From an uncultured Bacteroidales bacterium (GTDB lineage Bacteria > Bacteroidota > Bacteroidia > Bacteroidales > Marinilabiliaceae), in assembly GCA_937892255.1 (NCBI GenBank), contig CALAUL010000017.1, positions 1 through 35,156 on the forward strand: a stretch of 35,156 bases of DNA, in the 5' to 3' direction. Below the pieces are notes generated by a model. The model made no database searches and was not told the origin of the DNA. It saw nothing but the letters and a program-made list of their open reading frames with translations. The position numbers and the translations under genes were made by a program. Positions 9,372 through 16,061 of this stretch are shown piece by piece; within the stretch, counting starts at the first letter, position 1; each line of letters begins with the position of its first letter.

Positions 9372-10547
9372 TTAATACTTCGACAACTCGGCCATTACAC
9401 TCTCAAGAATATCTACCAAATCGGTACCTACTACCGTCACCGCATTGGCAGCCGCCGCACCTGATGCACTCTTTGCAAATGGTTCAGGTATTTCTTTAAT
9501 AGCTGCGATACAGGTTTGTATCTGGTTTTTAACTTGAGTGTCCAAATCGGGATTCACAGACTTGATGTAGTCGCTTACCGATGCGTCGCCTGCAAGGCTA
9601 CCCTCGTAAGCATTCTGTATACTGACGATATTACCAACGAAGTCATTGATCGAATTGAGGCTATAAGGTGACTCGATGTAGTTGCGATCCTCCTCGGATG
9701 AGCCATTGGCGGGGCGACCAATCTTAGTGTTGCCCACCTCGTCGGCGATGTCGATGCAGCCCTGCACCAAATCCTCGGCAGCCTCCTGAAAATTCTTGTA
9801 GCGACTACCGCCCTGACCAGCATTCTTCATACTCCAACCGTAGTCAAACGAAGGCTCCAGCTCGGCAGCCTCCATCAGCGCGAGTTTCTCGGGCGAGACA
9901 TTATCAACACCTGCCCACGAAGCCTCCAGAAGGATGCACTGATCGCGCAGATCCTCCGCAACGGCGCAGAGGTAGATGAGCTCCTCCTCGGTGTAGTTCA
10001 CATTGTGGGGAAGTGAGTTCTCGCCATCCTCGCTTAGCTCGAAGAGCATATACTCAACGGCGTGAAAACCCAGAAGACCATAGCCCAAGTTGGCTACATC
10101 CCACGCCTGACCGGCACGGATATTTGCCAGCAGCTGATCCATAGCGTTCTTGTCCAGAGGCCACGAATCGATGTGGGGGTCGATATTGTAATCGGCGGCA
10201 GCACCATAAAGGAATGCCTCGCTCTTCTCCCAATAGTCGCGGCAGGCGTTCCAGTGCGCACCAGCAGCCTTGACCAAATCGGTCGTGAGCTTGCCTGCAG
10301 AGAATGCCTCGTAGATGTTGGCGCAAGCATCAGCCATAAGGATTGCATTGTCTGCCATACCCTTATAGGTGGGGACAACCGTATTGTCGATGTAGGGGAC
10401 AATGGCGGCCTTGAATGACTCCTCCTTCGTCGAGCCCTCGGGTGTAGGGTCGGGTGTGGGGTCATCGTTGTCGCTACAAGCGCTCATGCCCAGCGTGAGC
10501 ATTGCGCTGAATGCAAAATAAGAGATAAATTTCAAGCTCTTTTTCAT
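9372..10547 (-). CDS. Imelysin-family lipoprotein (peptidase M75-like, iron-related)
   Basis: A 391-aa lipoprotein with lipobox GMSAC24 followed by SDNDDPTPD, a strong surface-export pattern and proline-acid linker shared with the DHOR neighbour. The imelysin signature GxHxxE is present as G160-FHAVE165, within the helical bundle typical of the family. Family knowledge: imelysins (ICMP, IrpA, the EfeO M75 domain) are iron-regulated and linked to iron acquisition. The old peptidase label is doubtful and metal binding by GxHxxE is presumed. Length fits one imelysin domain. It has its own promoter (10592-10623) with the shared AGTATTG box, and heads the imelysin-DHOR-CcsBA transcript. Confidence 0.9.
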   Translation of the reverse strand: MKKSLKFISYFAFSAMLTLGMSACSDNDDPTPDPTPEGSTKEESFKAAIVPYIDNTVVPTYKGMADNAILMADACANIYEAFSAGKLTTDLVKAAGAHWNACRDYWEKSEAFLYGAAADYNIDPHIDSWPLDKNAMDQLLANIRAGQAWDVANLGYGLLGFHAVEYMLFELSEDGENSLPHNVNYTEEELIYLCAVAEDLRDQCILLEASWAGVDNVSPEKLALMEAAELEPSFDYGWSMKNAGQGGSRYKNFQEAAEDLVQGCIDIADEVGNTKIGRPANGSSEEDRNYIESPYSLNSINDFVGNIVSIQNAYEGSLAGDASVSDYIKSVNPDLDTQVKNQIQTCIAAIKEIPEPFAKSASGAAAANAVTVVGTDLVDILESVMAELSKY

Positions 10548-10591
10548 TTTGTCTGTTGTTTTAGATGTTAATACTTAATAAAAATCTGTTG

Positions 10592-10632
10592 CAAAATTAC
10601 TCGGTCGTCTATTGCGTGGCAATACTCAAAAA
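10592..10632 (-). promoter_or_regulatory. Imelysin promoter with shared TTTTTGAGTATTG box
   Basis: On the minus strand a perfect -7 box TAATTTTG (10592-10599) is preceded by exactly 20 bp and ATTG (10620-10623). The ATTG is the end of TTTTTGAGTATTG (10620-10632), the box also found at the porin and regulator promoters. The box is half of a near-palindrome AATAC(T/C)CAA-AAA-TTG(A/G)GTATT at 10621-10641. Placement over -33 suits an activator contacting RNA polymerase. Confidence 0.75.
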
Positions 10633-10681
10633 TTGGGTATTTTTTTCGGTTGCAACGTGCCGCCTAACTGATATTGAGTAA

Positions 10682-12001
10682 TTAATGCTTGAAAAGGCCC
10701 GAGTAAGCAATGCCGATCGAGAACGAAGGCTCGTTGTTGAATGCCTTGTCCAGAAGTCTGATGCTATACTCTGCCTTGATTACGATGTCGCTGATGGGGC
10801 GATAGTTCAAGCCTACAGCTACATGCTGGCGGCCACACCATGCCGCATCCTGAATCGTGCCCTCGGTCTTGTACATCGAGTCGTAATACTCGTAACGACC
10901 GAACAGATAAAGGCTCTGACTCTGCAACTTGTCGTTATTGCCAATGCCGAAGAGATTGTAGCCAGCCTCTACGCCTACCGAGATAGCATCAGAGCCAATG
11001 GTTTGCTTGGGCGAGGGAGAGTCGTTGCGCATCGACATGTTGTATTTGGTGATAAGCTCCGAGTCGGTCAGATGACCATAGTCGAAGTTTCCACGAACGA
11101 TCATGTCGTGAGCGTTGTAGCAGAAGTCGAAAGAGCCGATAGCCACCGTGCCCTTCACATCCTTATACTTCTCGTTAGCAGTCACACTCAGCGTATTTCT
11201 AAAAGAGTTTCCGACGTATCCACTCAACGAAAGGCGAAGTCCCTTCACTGAAAAGTTGTCCACACGGAAGGCACCTGCGTATGAGTTAGCAATCTTGAAC
11301 TCGTAGGGGCTGCCTGCGCCACCTGCCACCCACGTCTGACGACCGAAGCGGTCCGAGTCAAGACCCGGCAGGAGCATAACCTCATAGCGCCATTTACCCA
11401 CTTTTCCCCAGAGACTCACGCCCGTCTCGTGCCATGTGCAGGGCATAATAGTACTCTCGCCCTCGGGACGGTAGTTGGTGAAGAACTCGGTGGGCATATG
11501 GTACATATTGGTAGCACCCACGGGAACTATGATGTGCCCCATCTTGAGGTTGATCTTGCCGCTGAGCCACGCCTTGTTGATCCAGAACTGCTCCAACGCA
11601 ACCTCACCGCCACGCTCGACCTCCGATTCGTACTCTCCTGCCTCCTCTTCCTCGATCTCCACGGCAGTCTCCGTGCCGCCGTGCTCAAACTCTATCTCCG
11701 TGCCGAGCGACCAGCCGCGTCCGAAATCATAACCCAGCCACAGCACAACGTGCGGCAAGTCGAAGCGACCGTGGCTCTTATCATCCTTATAGGTCTCGGC
11801 GTCGGTGTAACGCAGATATTTGTCGCTAAAGAAGTTGCGGGTATATACAACCTCACCATAACCGCCGATTGTCAGGCATGAGGGTTTTTCGCTTGATTGT
11901 GTGGTCTGCTCCTCGTTATTCGAGGGAGCCTCGCTCTGCTGGGCATAGGTCGCAGATGAAAGCGCTGTGCCAAGCATAAGAGTCAGTAAAAATCTCTTCA
12001 T
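10682..12001 (-). CDS. Outer-membrane beta-barrel porin of the iron/redox cluster
   Basis: A 439-aa protein with a classical signal peptide (MKRFLLTLMLGTALSSATYA, then QQ), a low-complexity Q/E/S linker, and alternating amphipathic strands ending in aromatic residues. It starts with LTIGGYGEVVYTRNFF and ends with FSIGIAYSGLFKH, resembling porins of the phosphate-selective/OprP-like clan. A strongly acidic loop (EIEEEEAGEYESEVE, about residues 114-128) stands out; in a barrel it would face the pore or outside and could attract cations. It lies upstream of the imelysin gene with a 134-base gap and separate promoters. Role in uptake of a metal or metal complex for the imelysin/DHOR pair is inferred from context. 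Confidence 0.8.
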   Translation of the reverse strand: MKRFLLTLMLGTALSSATYAQQSEAPSNNEEQTTQSSEKPSCLTIGGYGEVVYTRNFFSDKYLRYTDAETYKDDKSHGRFDLPHVVLWLGYDFGRGWSLGTEIEFEHGGTETAVEIEEEEAGEYESEVERGGEVALEQFWINKAWLSGKINLKMGHIIVPVGATNMYHMPTEFFTNYRPEGESTIMPCTWHETGVSLWGKVGKWRYEVMLLPGLDSDRFGRQTWVAGGAGSPYEFKIANSYAGAFRVDNFSVKGLRLSLSGYVGNSFRNTLSVTANEKYKDVKGTVAIGSFDFCYNAHDMIVRGNFDYGHLTDSELITKYNMSMRNDSPSPKQTIGSDAISVGVEAGYNLFGIGNNDKLQSQSLYLFGRYEYYDSMYKTEGTIQDAAWCGRQHVAVGLNYRPISDIVIKAEYSIRLLDKAFNNEPSFSIGIAYSGLFKH

Positions 12002-12053
12002 ATTGTCTTCTTTATTTATTATACATACTCGTAAAACACTATTTTACCGCTTG

Positions 12054-12093
12054 CGAAAATATTAAGAGAGTGCAATGGAGACAATACTCAAAA
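12054..12093 (-). promoter_or_regulatory. Porin promoter with shared TTTTGAGTATTG box
   Basis: On the minus strand, TATTTTCG (12054-12061, one mismatch to TAnnTTTG) is preceded by exactly 20 bp and ATTG (12082-12085), which ends the box TTTTGAGTATTG (12082-12093). Spacing and box match the imelysin promoter. The imperfect half TTGCGTAAT lies on its far side. The leader to the ATG is about 45-50 bases. Confidence 0.65.
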
Positions 12094-12133
12094 TTGCGTA
12101 ATATTAGGGATGCCGAGTGCTGGCAAATCACTA

Positions 12134-12174
12134 TTTTTAAGTATTGATTCGGGGTTAAGTTTTGCGTAACTTTG
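12134..12174 (+). promoter_or_regulatory. Regulator promoter with shared TTTTTAAGTATTG box
   Basis: TTTTTAAGTATTG (12134-12146), 20 bp, then a perfect -7 box TAACTTTG (12167-12174), 24 bases before the regulator ATG. Same design as the two cluster promoters on the other strand, consistent with autoregulation. Between this box and the porin box lie about 40 bp. Confidence 0.72.
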
Positions 12175-12198
12175 CCAGTGCAAATTATTCAGAAATAG

Positions 12199-13152
12199 AT
12201 GTCCTCCAATTTGACAAGATATTACCCTTCGGATAAGATGCGAAGCCTTATTCGTGATAACTCGTCACTGCTGATGGTGATGAGTCGCTTTGGTATCTCG
12301 TTGGGTTTTGGCGACAAAAGCGTGAAGGAGATATGCGAGGCGCAGGGTGTTGATACGGCTACGTTCTTGGTTGTGGCCAATTTTATCAGCGGCAAGGGGG
12401 GCGACTATCGTGCGTTGTCACTTGCCTCACTTATAGAGTATCTGAAGCGTGCCCACAACTATTTTCTCGACTATAATCTACCCACGATACGCCGCCGCCT
12501 GATAGAGGCTATTGACTGCTCAGGTGCTGACGATGTGGCGTTGCTGATACTGCGTTTTTATGATGAGTATGTAACCGAGGTGCGCCACCATATGGAGTAT
12601 GAAAATGAGAAGGTCTTTTCATATGTCGAGGAGTTGCTCAAGAACCGTATGAGCGGCACATATACGATTCGCTCGTTCTCGGATCGGCATAATAATATAG
12701 GTCCTAAACTCAATGAGTTGAAGGATATTATCATCAGTTACTATCCCGAGCGAAGTAACGATATGCTCAACTCGGTGCTCTTCGATATAATCAACTGCGA
12801 GCAGGATCTTAACTCTCATTGTCAGGTCGAGGATGCGCTGTTTGTGCCTGCCGTTGAGGAGCTGGAACAGCAGGTGCGTAAGAACGGCATACAGCAACCA
12901 CAGACAGAGATGGAGGATAGCGACACCTCACGTGTAGAGGTGTTGAGTGTTCGTGAGAAGGAGATAATTGTCTGTATTGCAAAGGGAATGTCGAATAAGG
13001 AGATTGCCGATAGTCTGAACCTCTCGGTGCATACCATCACCACGCATCGCCGCAACCTCTCATCAAAATTGCAGATTCACTCGCCCGCCGGTCTGACGAT
13101 CTACGCCATCGTGAATAAACTCATCGACCTAAGGGATATTCAGAGGTTGTAA
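12199..13152 (+). CDS. Hemerythrin (RIC/YtfE-like) and LuxR-HTH fusion regulator
   Basis: A 317-aa protein with three parts. Residues about 5-60 resemble the ScdA/DUF542 N-terminal domain of RIC proteins, but the usual Cys pair is absent (GISLGFGDKSVKEIC). Residues 80-222 are a hemerythrin-like bundle with all six ligand positions of RIC: H86, H131 and E135 (HMEYE), H164, H207 and E211 (HCQVE). Spacing is nearly that of E. coli YtfE (H84, H129, E133, H160, H204, E208, from memory). Residues 249-305 are a LuxR/NarL HTH (LSVREKEIIVCIAKGMSNKE, then IADSLNLSVHTITTHRRNL). No receiver domain is present, so the di-iron centre is the likely sensor, of O2, NO, peroxide or iron supply. It is divergent from the porin-imelysin-DHOR-CcsBA cluster and shares a promoter box with it. 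Start chosen from the -7 box 24 bases upstream. Confidence 0.9.
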   Translation: MSSNLTRYYPSDKMRSLIRDNSSLLMVMSRFGISLGFGDKSVKEICEAQGVDTATFLVVANFISGKGGDYRALSLASLIEYLKRAHNYFLDYNLPTIRRRLIEAIDCSGADDVALLILRFYDEYVTEVRHHMEYENEKVFSYVEELLKNRMSGTYTIRSFSDRHNNIGPKLNELKDIIISYYPERSNDMLNSVLFDIINCEQDLNSHCQVEDALFVPAVEELEQQVRKNGIQQPQTEMEDSDTSRVEVLSVREKEIIVCIAKGMSNKEIADSLNLSVHTITTHRRNLSSKLQIHSPAGLTIYAIVNKLIDLRDIQRL

Positions 13153-13204
13153 TAGTGCCGTACCAGATATAATCATATAGAAGAATATCCATCCGCAATA
13201 ATGC

Positions 13205-13240
13205 AAAAGAGGAAGACTCTACATAGAACCTTCCTCTTTT
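13205..13240. terminator. Bidirectional terminator between regulator and tRNAs
   Basis: AAAAGAGGAAG (13205-13215) and CTTCCTCTTTT (13230-13240) form a perfect 11-bp stem with a 14-base loop. The A/T-rich base of the stem supplies short U-tracts on both strands. It lies between the regulator stop and the 3' end of tRNA-Leu, which converge. Confidence 0.75.
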
Positions 13241-13244
13241 GAAG

Positions 13245-13328
13245 TGCGCAGGATGAGACTCGAACTCACACGACCGAACGGTCACTACCCCCTCAAAGTA
13301 GCGTGTATACCAATTTCACCACCTGCGC
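13245..13328 (-). tRNA. tRNA-Leu(GAG)
   Basis: A class II tRNA of 84 bases. Acceptor GCGCAGG pairs with CCTGCGC, discriminator A, CCA not encoded. The anticodon stem CTACT/GGTAG encloses TTGAGGG, so the anticodon is GAG. A long variable arm (GACCG-TT-CGGTC type) is present, and the T-arm contains GTTCGAGTC. It lies about 20 bases downstream of the tRNA-Gly on the same strand. Confidence 0.95.
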
Positions 13329-13349
13329 GATATACACTTTCGAATGCTG

Positions 13350-13422
13350 AGCGGAAAACGAGACTCGAACTCGCGACCCCAACCTTGGCAAGGTTGTGCT
13401 CTACCAACTGAGCTACATCGAC
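13350..13422 (-). pseudogene. tRNA-Gly(GCC) with mismatched 5' acceptor strand
   Basis: From TAGCTCAGTTGGTAGAGC onward this is a normal tRNA-Gly: anticodon stem CAACC/GGTTG around TTGCCAA (anticodon GCC), T-arm GAGTTCGAGTCTC, 3' acceptor TTTCCGC. The expected 5' acceptor is GCGGAAA, but the seven bases before TAGCTCAG are GTCGATG, leaving only about three Watson-Crick pairs plus wobbles. GTCGATG resembles a tRNA-Thr acceptor (the tRNA-Thr ending this window has 3' acceptor CATCGGC, implying GCCGATG). The homology break coincides with the edge of a phage tail-gene fragment. Either the gene was cut by recombination or the contig is chimeric here. A functional glycine tRNA is doubtful. Confidence 0.75.
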
Positions 13423-14100
13423 ATCACCTCTCACGGAGGATAAGATATGGCTTGAAGTACCTATACATGAGGCAGCATACAAAGAGGACAACGTAGCAAG
13501 TGCGACGAAGCTACAGACGGCGCGTGCGCTATGGGGCAGTCGTTCGATGGCACGGCGGATGTGAATGGAGATATGGAGTTTGCGCCCAGCCTTAATGGGC
13601 GTGTGTTGCGAATATTTACTGGTGGTAGCTTCTGCCTGCAAGCGCCTACCACAGGCGACTGGACATGTGGCTTCTTAGGGCGTAACACTGCCAACACGCA
13701 GAACTTAGCAGGTTTCGGGGTCTTCGGAACGGCTAACACCATCAACTACTATTATATGGGTATAGGTCACGGTTCACCATGTTTCAAGGTGACACCCGCT
13801 GGCGACATGACAATCAACGGTTCCATGGTAGCTAAAGGTGATGTGACGGCATATTCTGATGCACGAGTGAAGAGCGACGTCGAAGAGCTATCGCCGAGGG
13901 GTGAGTTGCGTCCGGTGTCATACATCAAAGATGGCAGGCGAGGGATAGGATTCATTGCACAAGAGGTGCGCGAGGTATATCCGGAGCTTGTAAGGGAGGA
14001 TGAAGACGGGATGTTGAGTCTTAACTACAACGGGTTGGTGGCTGTCCTCTACGCCGAAGTGCAAGAACTAAGAAAAGCGTTGAGAGAAATAAAGGGGTAA
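13423..14100 (+). pseudogene. Phage tail-fibre fragment with Peptidase_S74 chaperone, frameshifted
   Basis: Two overlapping frames together give one tail-fibre C-terminus. The first frame is open from the tRNA edge and reads KIWLEVPIHEAAYKEDNVAS, then ATKLQTARALWG. At the GGGG run 13533-13536 one base appears to be missing. The second frame continues QSFDGTADVNGDMEF to TAA at 14100. The end holds an intramolecular chaperone of endosialidase type: DVTAYSDARVKSDVEEL (the S-D cleavage site), GIGFIAQEVREVYPELV and a C-terminal coiled coil YAEVQELRKALREIK. In phages this domain trimerises the fibre and cleaves itself off. No other phage gene is adjacent, so this is an isolated remnant. The ATG at 13531 is only an artefact of the frameshift. 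Confidence 0.8.
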
Positions 14101-14130
14101 TGTTTGTACTTTTCAATTTGGGGATTATAA

Positions 14131-15378
14131 TTGTATAATACCGAATCAAATTGGGATAATAATGTTTTGTATATTGACAATTGCCTTATTAAAGCAAAAT
14201 ATATTATATCTGGAGAATATACTATTAAGAATGGAACAAGACTTATAGGAAACAGTGCTTTCAGAGATTGTCGCTCTCTTACAAGTATGACAATTCCTGA
14301 GAGTGTAACAGAGATAGGAGAGAGTGCTTTCTATAATTGTAGCTCTCTTACAAGTGTGACAATTCCTGAGAGTGTAACAGAGATAGGAAAAGGGGCTTTC
14401 TATGATTGTCGCTCTCTTACAAGTGTGACAATTCCAGAGGGTGTAACAGAGATAGGAAAGTATGCATTCTATAATTGTAGCACTCTTACAAGTGTGACAA
14501 TTCCTAAGAGTGTAACGGAGATAGAATGGTATGCTTTCGAAAATTGTAGCTCTCTTACAAGTGTGACAATTCCTGAGAGTGTAACAGAGATAGGAGAGAA
14601 AGCTTTCAAGGGTTGTAGCTCTCTTACAAGTGTGACAATTCCTGAGAGTGTAACAGAGATAGGAGAGAGTGCTTTCAAAAATTGTAGCTCTCTTACAAGT
14701 GTAACAATTCCTGAGAGTGTAACATCAATAGGAGAGAAAGCTTTCAAGGGTTGTAGCTCTCTTAAAAGTGTGACAATTCCTGAGAGTGTAACAGAGATAG
14801 GAGAGAGTGCTTTCTATAATTGTAGTTCTCTTACAAGTGTGACAATTCCAGAGAGTGTAACTGAGATAGCAGAGGATGCTTTCAATCGTTGTAGCGCTCT
14901 TACAAGTGTGACAATTCCTGAGGGTGTAACTAAGATAGGAGAGAGTGCTTTCAGTGGTTGTAGATCTCTTACAAGTGTAACAATTCCTGAGAGTGTAACG
15001 GAGATAGAAGGTTTTGCTTTCAGTGGTTGTAGCTCTATTACAAATGTGACAATTCCTAAAAGTGTAACGATGATAGGCAATTGGGCTTTCGAGGATTGTA
15101 GCTCTCTTACATGTGTGACAATTCCTGAGAGTGCAACAGTGATAGGAGGGAGTGCTTTCAGCAGTTGTAGCTCTCTTATAAGTGTGACAATTCCTGAGAG
15201 TGTAACTGAGATAGGAGAGTATGCTTTCTATAATTGTAAAAATCTTAGAGGTGTAACAATTCCTGAAAGTGTAACGAAGATTGGAAATTATGCTTTCTAT
15301 AATTGTAAAAATCTTAGAGGTGTAACAACACCTGATAGTGTAACAGAAATGGGAGAAGAGGTTTTCGGGAAAGATTAA
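14131..15378 (+). CDS. BspA-like leucine-rich-repeat protein (LRR_5), 5'-truncated
   Basis: A 415-codon frame made almost wholly of 23-residue repeats, consensus LTSVTIPESVTEIGESAFYN then CSS: about 15 full copies with a partial at each end. The first repeats begin at about residue 39 after a divergent cap (DNNVLYIDNCLIKAKYIISG). BspA-like repeats occur in surface adhesins of Bacteroidales, trichomonads and spirochaetes. The frame opens with TTG directly after TAA (14128-14130); no ATG occurs until the repeats, and there is no signal peptide, so the 5' part is probably missing. No sorting domain is seen at the C-terminus, which ends MGEEVFGKD. It starts 30 bases after the phage-tail remnant. 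The DNA is a 69-bp tandem repeat and copy number may vary or be misassembled. Confidence 0.8.
   Translation: MYNTESNWDNNVLYIDNCLIKAKYIISGEYTIKNGTRLIGNSAFRDCRSLTSMTIPESVTEIGESAFYNCSSLTSVTIPESVTEIGKGAFYDCRSLTSVTIPEGVTEIGKYAFYNCSTLTSVTIPKSVTEIEWYAFENCSSLTSVTIPESVTEIGEKAFKGCSSLTSVTIPESVTEIGESAFKNCSSLTSVTIPESVTSIGEKAFKGCSSLKSVTIPESVTEIGESAFYNCSSLTSVTIPESVTEIAEDAFNRCSALTSVTIPEGVTKIGESAFSGCRSLTSVTIPESVTEIEGFAFSGCSSITNVTIPKSVTMIGNWAFEDCSSLTCVTIPESATVIGGSAFSSCSSLISVTIPESVTEIGEYAFYNCKNLRGVTIPESVTKIGNYAFYNCKNLRGVTTPDSVTEMGEEVFGKD
14250..15345 (+). repeat. 69-bp tandem repeat array within the LRR gene
   Basis: About 16 imperfect 69-bp units, each with a core close to AGTGTGACAATTCCTGAGAG followed by TGTAAC. 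The high identity at DNA level supports recent expansion by recombination or slippage. Confidence 0.9.
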
Positions 15379-15458
15379 CAATACCCTACTACCAACTCTT
15401 CTCCCAAACATCATCCGACACATAACACGAACATTCAAATTCTAATAACTACCCTGTT

Positions 15459-15492
15459 CACCCTCTCTTCACCCTAAGAGAGGGTGTTTTTA
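15459..15492 (+). terminator. Rho-independent terminator after the LRR gene
   Basis: CACCCTCTC (15459-15467) pairs perfectly with GAGAGGGTG (15478-15486), loop of 10, followed by TTTTTA. It lies 80 bases after the LRR stop. Confidence 0.85.
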
Positions 15493-15698
15493 TATACCCT
15501 CATAATATTGCACACTTAACGTGACTCTGTCTCCTCTGCAATTATACCCAAATCTTATAATAAATAGCGATACTTTCTATCGCTAATAGTTTTGATAAAA
15601 CAAAAAATCACACATTATAGTATTTCCACTGCAATGGCAGTGTACAAAGCGATCGTCGAAATCTCGTAAAGCGGAGCGAAGCGACAAAGCGAAAAACG

Positions 15699-15733
15699 AA
15701 CGGCGCTGGAACTTCATTCCAACGCCGTTTTAA
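15699..15733 (+). terminator. Terminator-like hairpin, no gene assigned
   Basis: AACGGCGCTGGAA (15699-15711) and TTCCAACGCCGTT (15717-15729) pair with one mismatch, loop CTTCA, followed by TTAAT. It is typical of a terminator for a transcript entering from the left, but no gene lies directly before it. It may end a small RNA or be a relic. Confidence 0.55.
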
Positions 15734-15901
15734 TATAATAATGGCGTAAGCCAGTCGAAAAATTTTTGAAAAGGGGGATACCCCACAGAGGTGCGTTTTG
15801 TTTTGGGAAAATGAGCGCTTCGTTCAAAAAAGGCGAAACGCTTCGTTTTGCGGATTATATAAAAACACCTTTTTCAAGTTCGTGAAGAAAAACTAGAAAT
15901 A

Positions 15902-15988
15902 CCATTCGTCAACGATAAAGTGTCATTCGTCAAAGGCAGAATTTGAAAATATTGTCATTCGTCAAAAAGAAGTGGCACTTCGTCAAAA
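15902..15988 (+). promoter_or_regulatory. Four helically phased TTCGTCAA direct repeats
   Basis: Copies of (A)TTCGTCAA have their TT at 15905, 15926, 15958 and 15979. The intervals are 21, 32 and 21 bp, that is two, three and two helical turns, so all copies face the same side. The last is about 47 bp before the -7 box at 16026. This is the layout of tandem activator sites; LytTR-type regulators bind direct repeats spaced about 21-22 bp. The cognate regulator is not identifiable from the window. Confidence 0.7.
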
Positions 15989-16025
15989 GAATGCAAATAG
16001 ATTTTTTTGAAAAAAACAGAGTGTA

Positions 16026-16033
16026 TAACTTTG
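16026..16033 (+). promoter_or_regulatory. -7 box of the 16062 gene promoter
   Basis: TAACTTTG is a perfect match to TAnnTTTG. Upstream, TTTG occurs at 16006-16009 (16-bp gap, shorter than the usual 19-21) within a T-run, so the -33 contact is poor. A weak -33 with upstream direct repeats suggests dependence on an activator. Confidence 0.65.
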
Positions 16034-16061
16034 CTCTCGGAGAAAAGAAAAAAGATATAAA

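Larger units (their letters stand above)
15379..16061. other. Intergenic region with two terminators and a phased repeat array
   Basis: About 680 bases without a credible gene. Contents: terminator 15459-15492, second terminator 15699-15731, a repeated CGCTTCGTT at 15816-15824 and 15839-15847, and four TTCGTCAA direct repeats at 15902-15987 leading to the promoter at 16026. Bases 15500-15690 show a small CACTGC/GCAGTG hairpin and purine-rich sequence only. Confidence 0.65.

Noticed and set aside
14250..15345. CRISPR array
   Set aside because: The regular 69-bp repeats lack unique spacers and encode LRR units in frame.
14725..15438. 237-aa minus-strand frame across the LRR gene
   Set aside because: A by-product of the 69-bp repeats read backwards; the plus frame gives the known BspA-like repeat.
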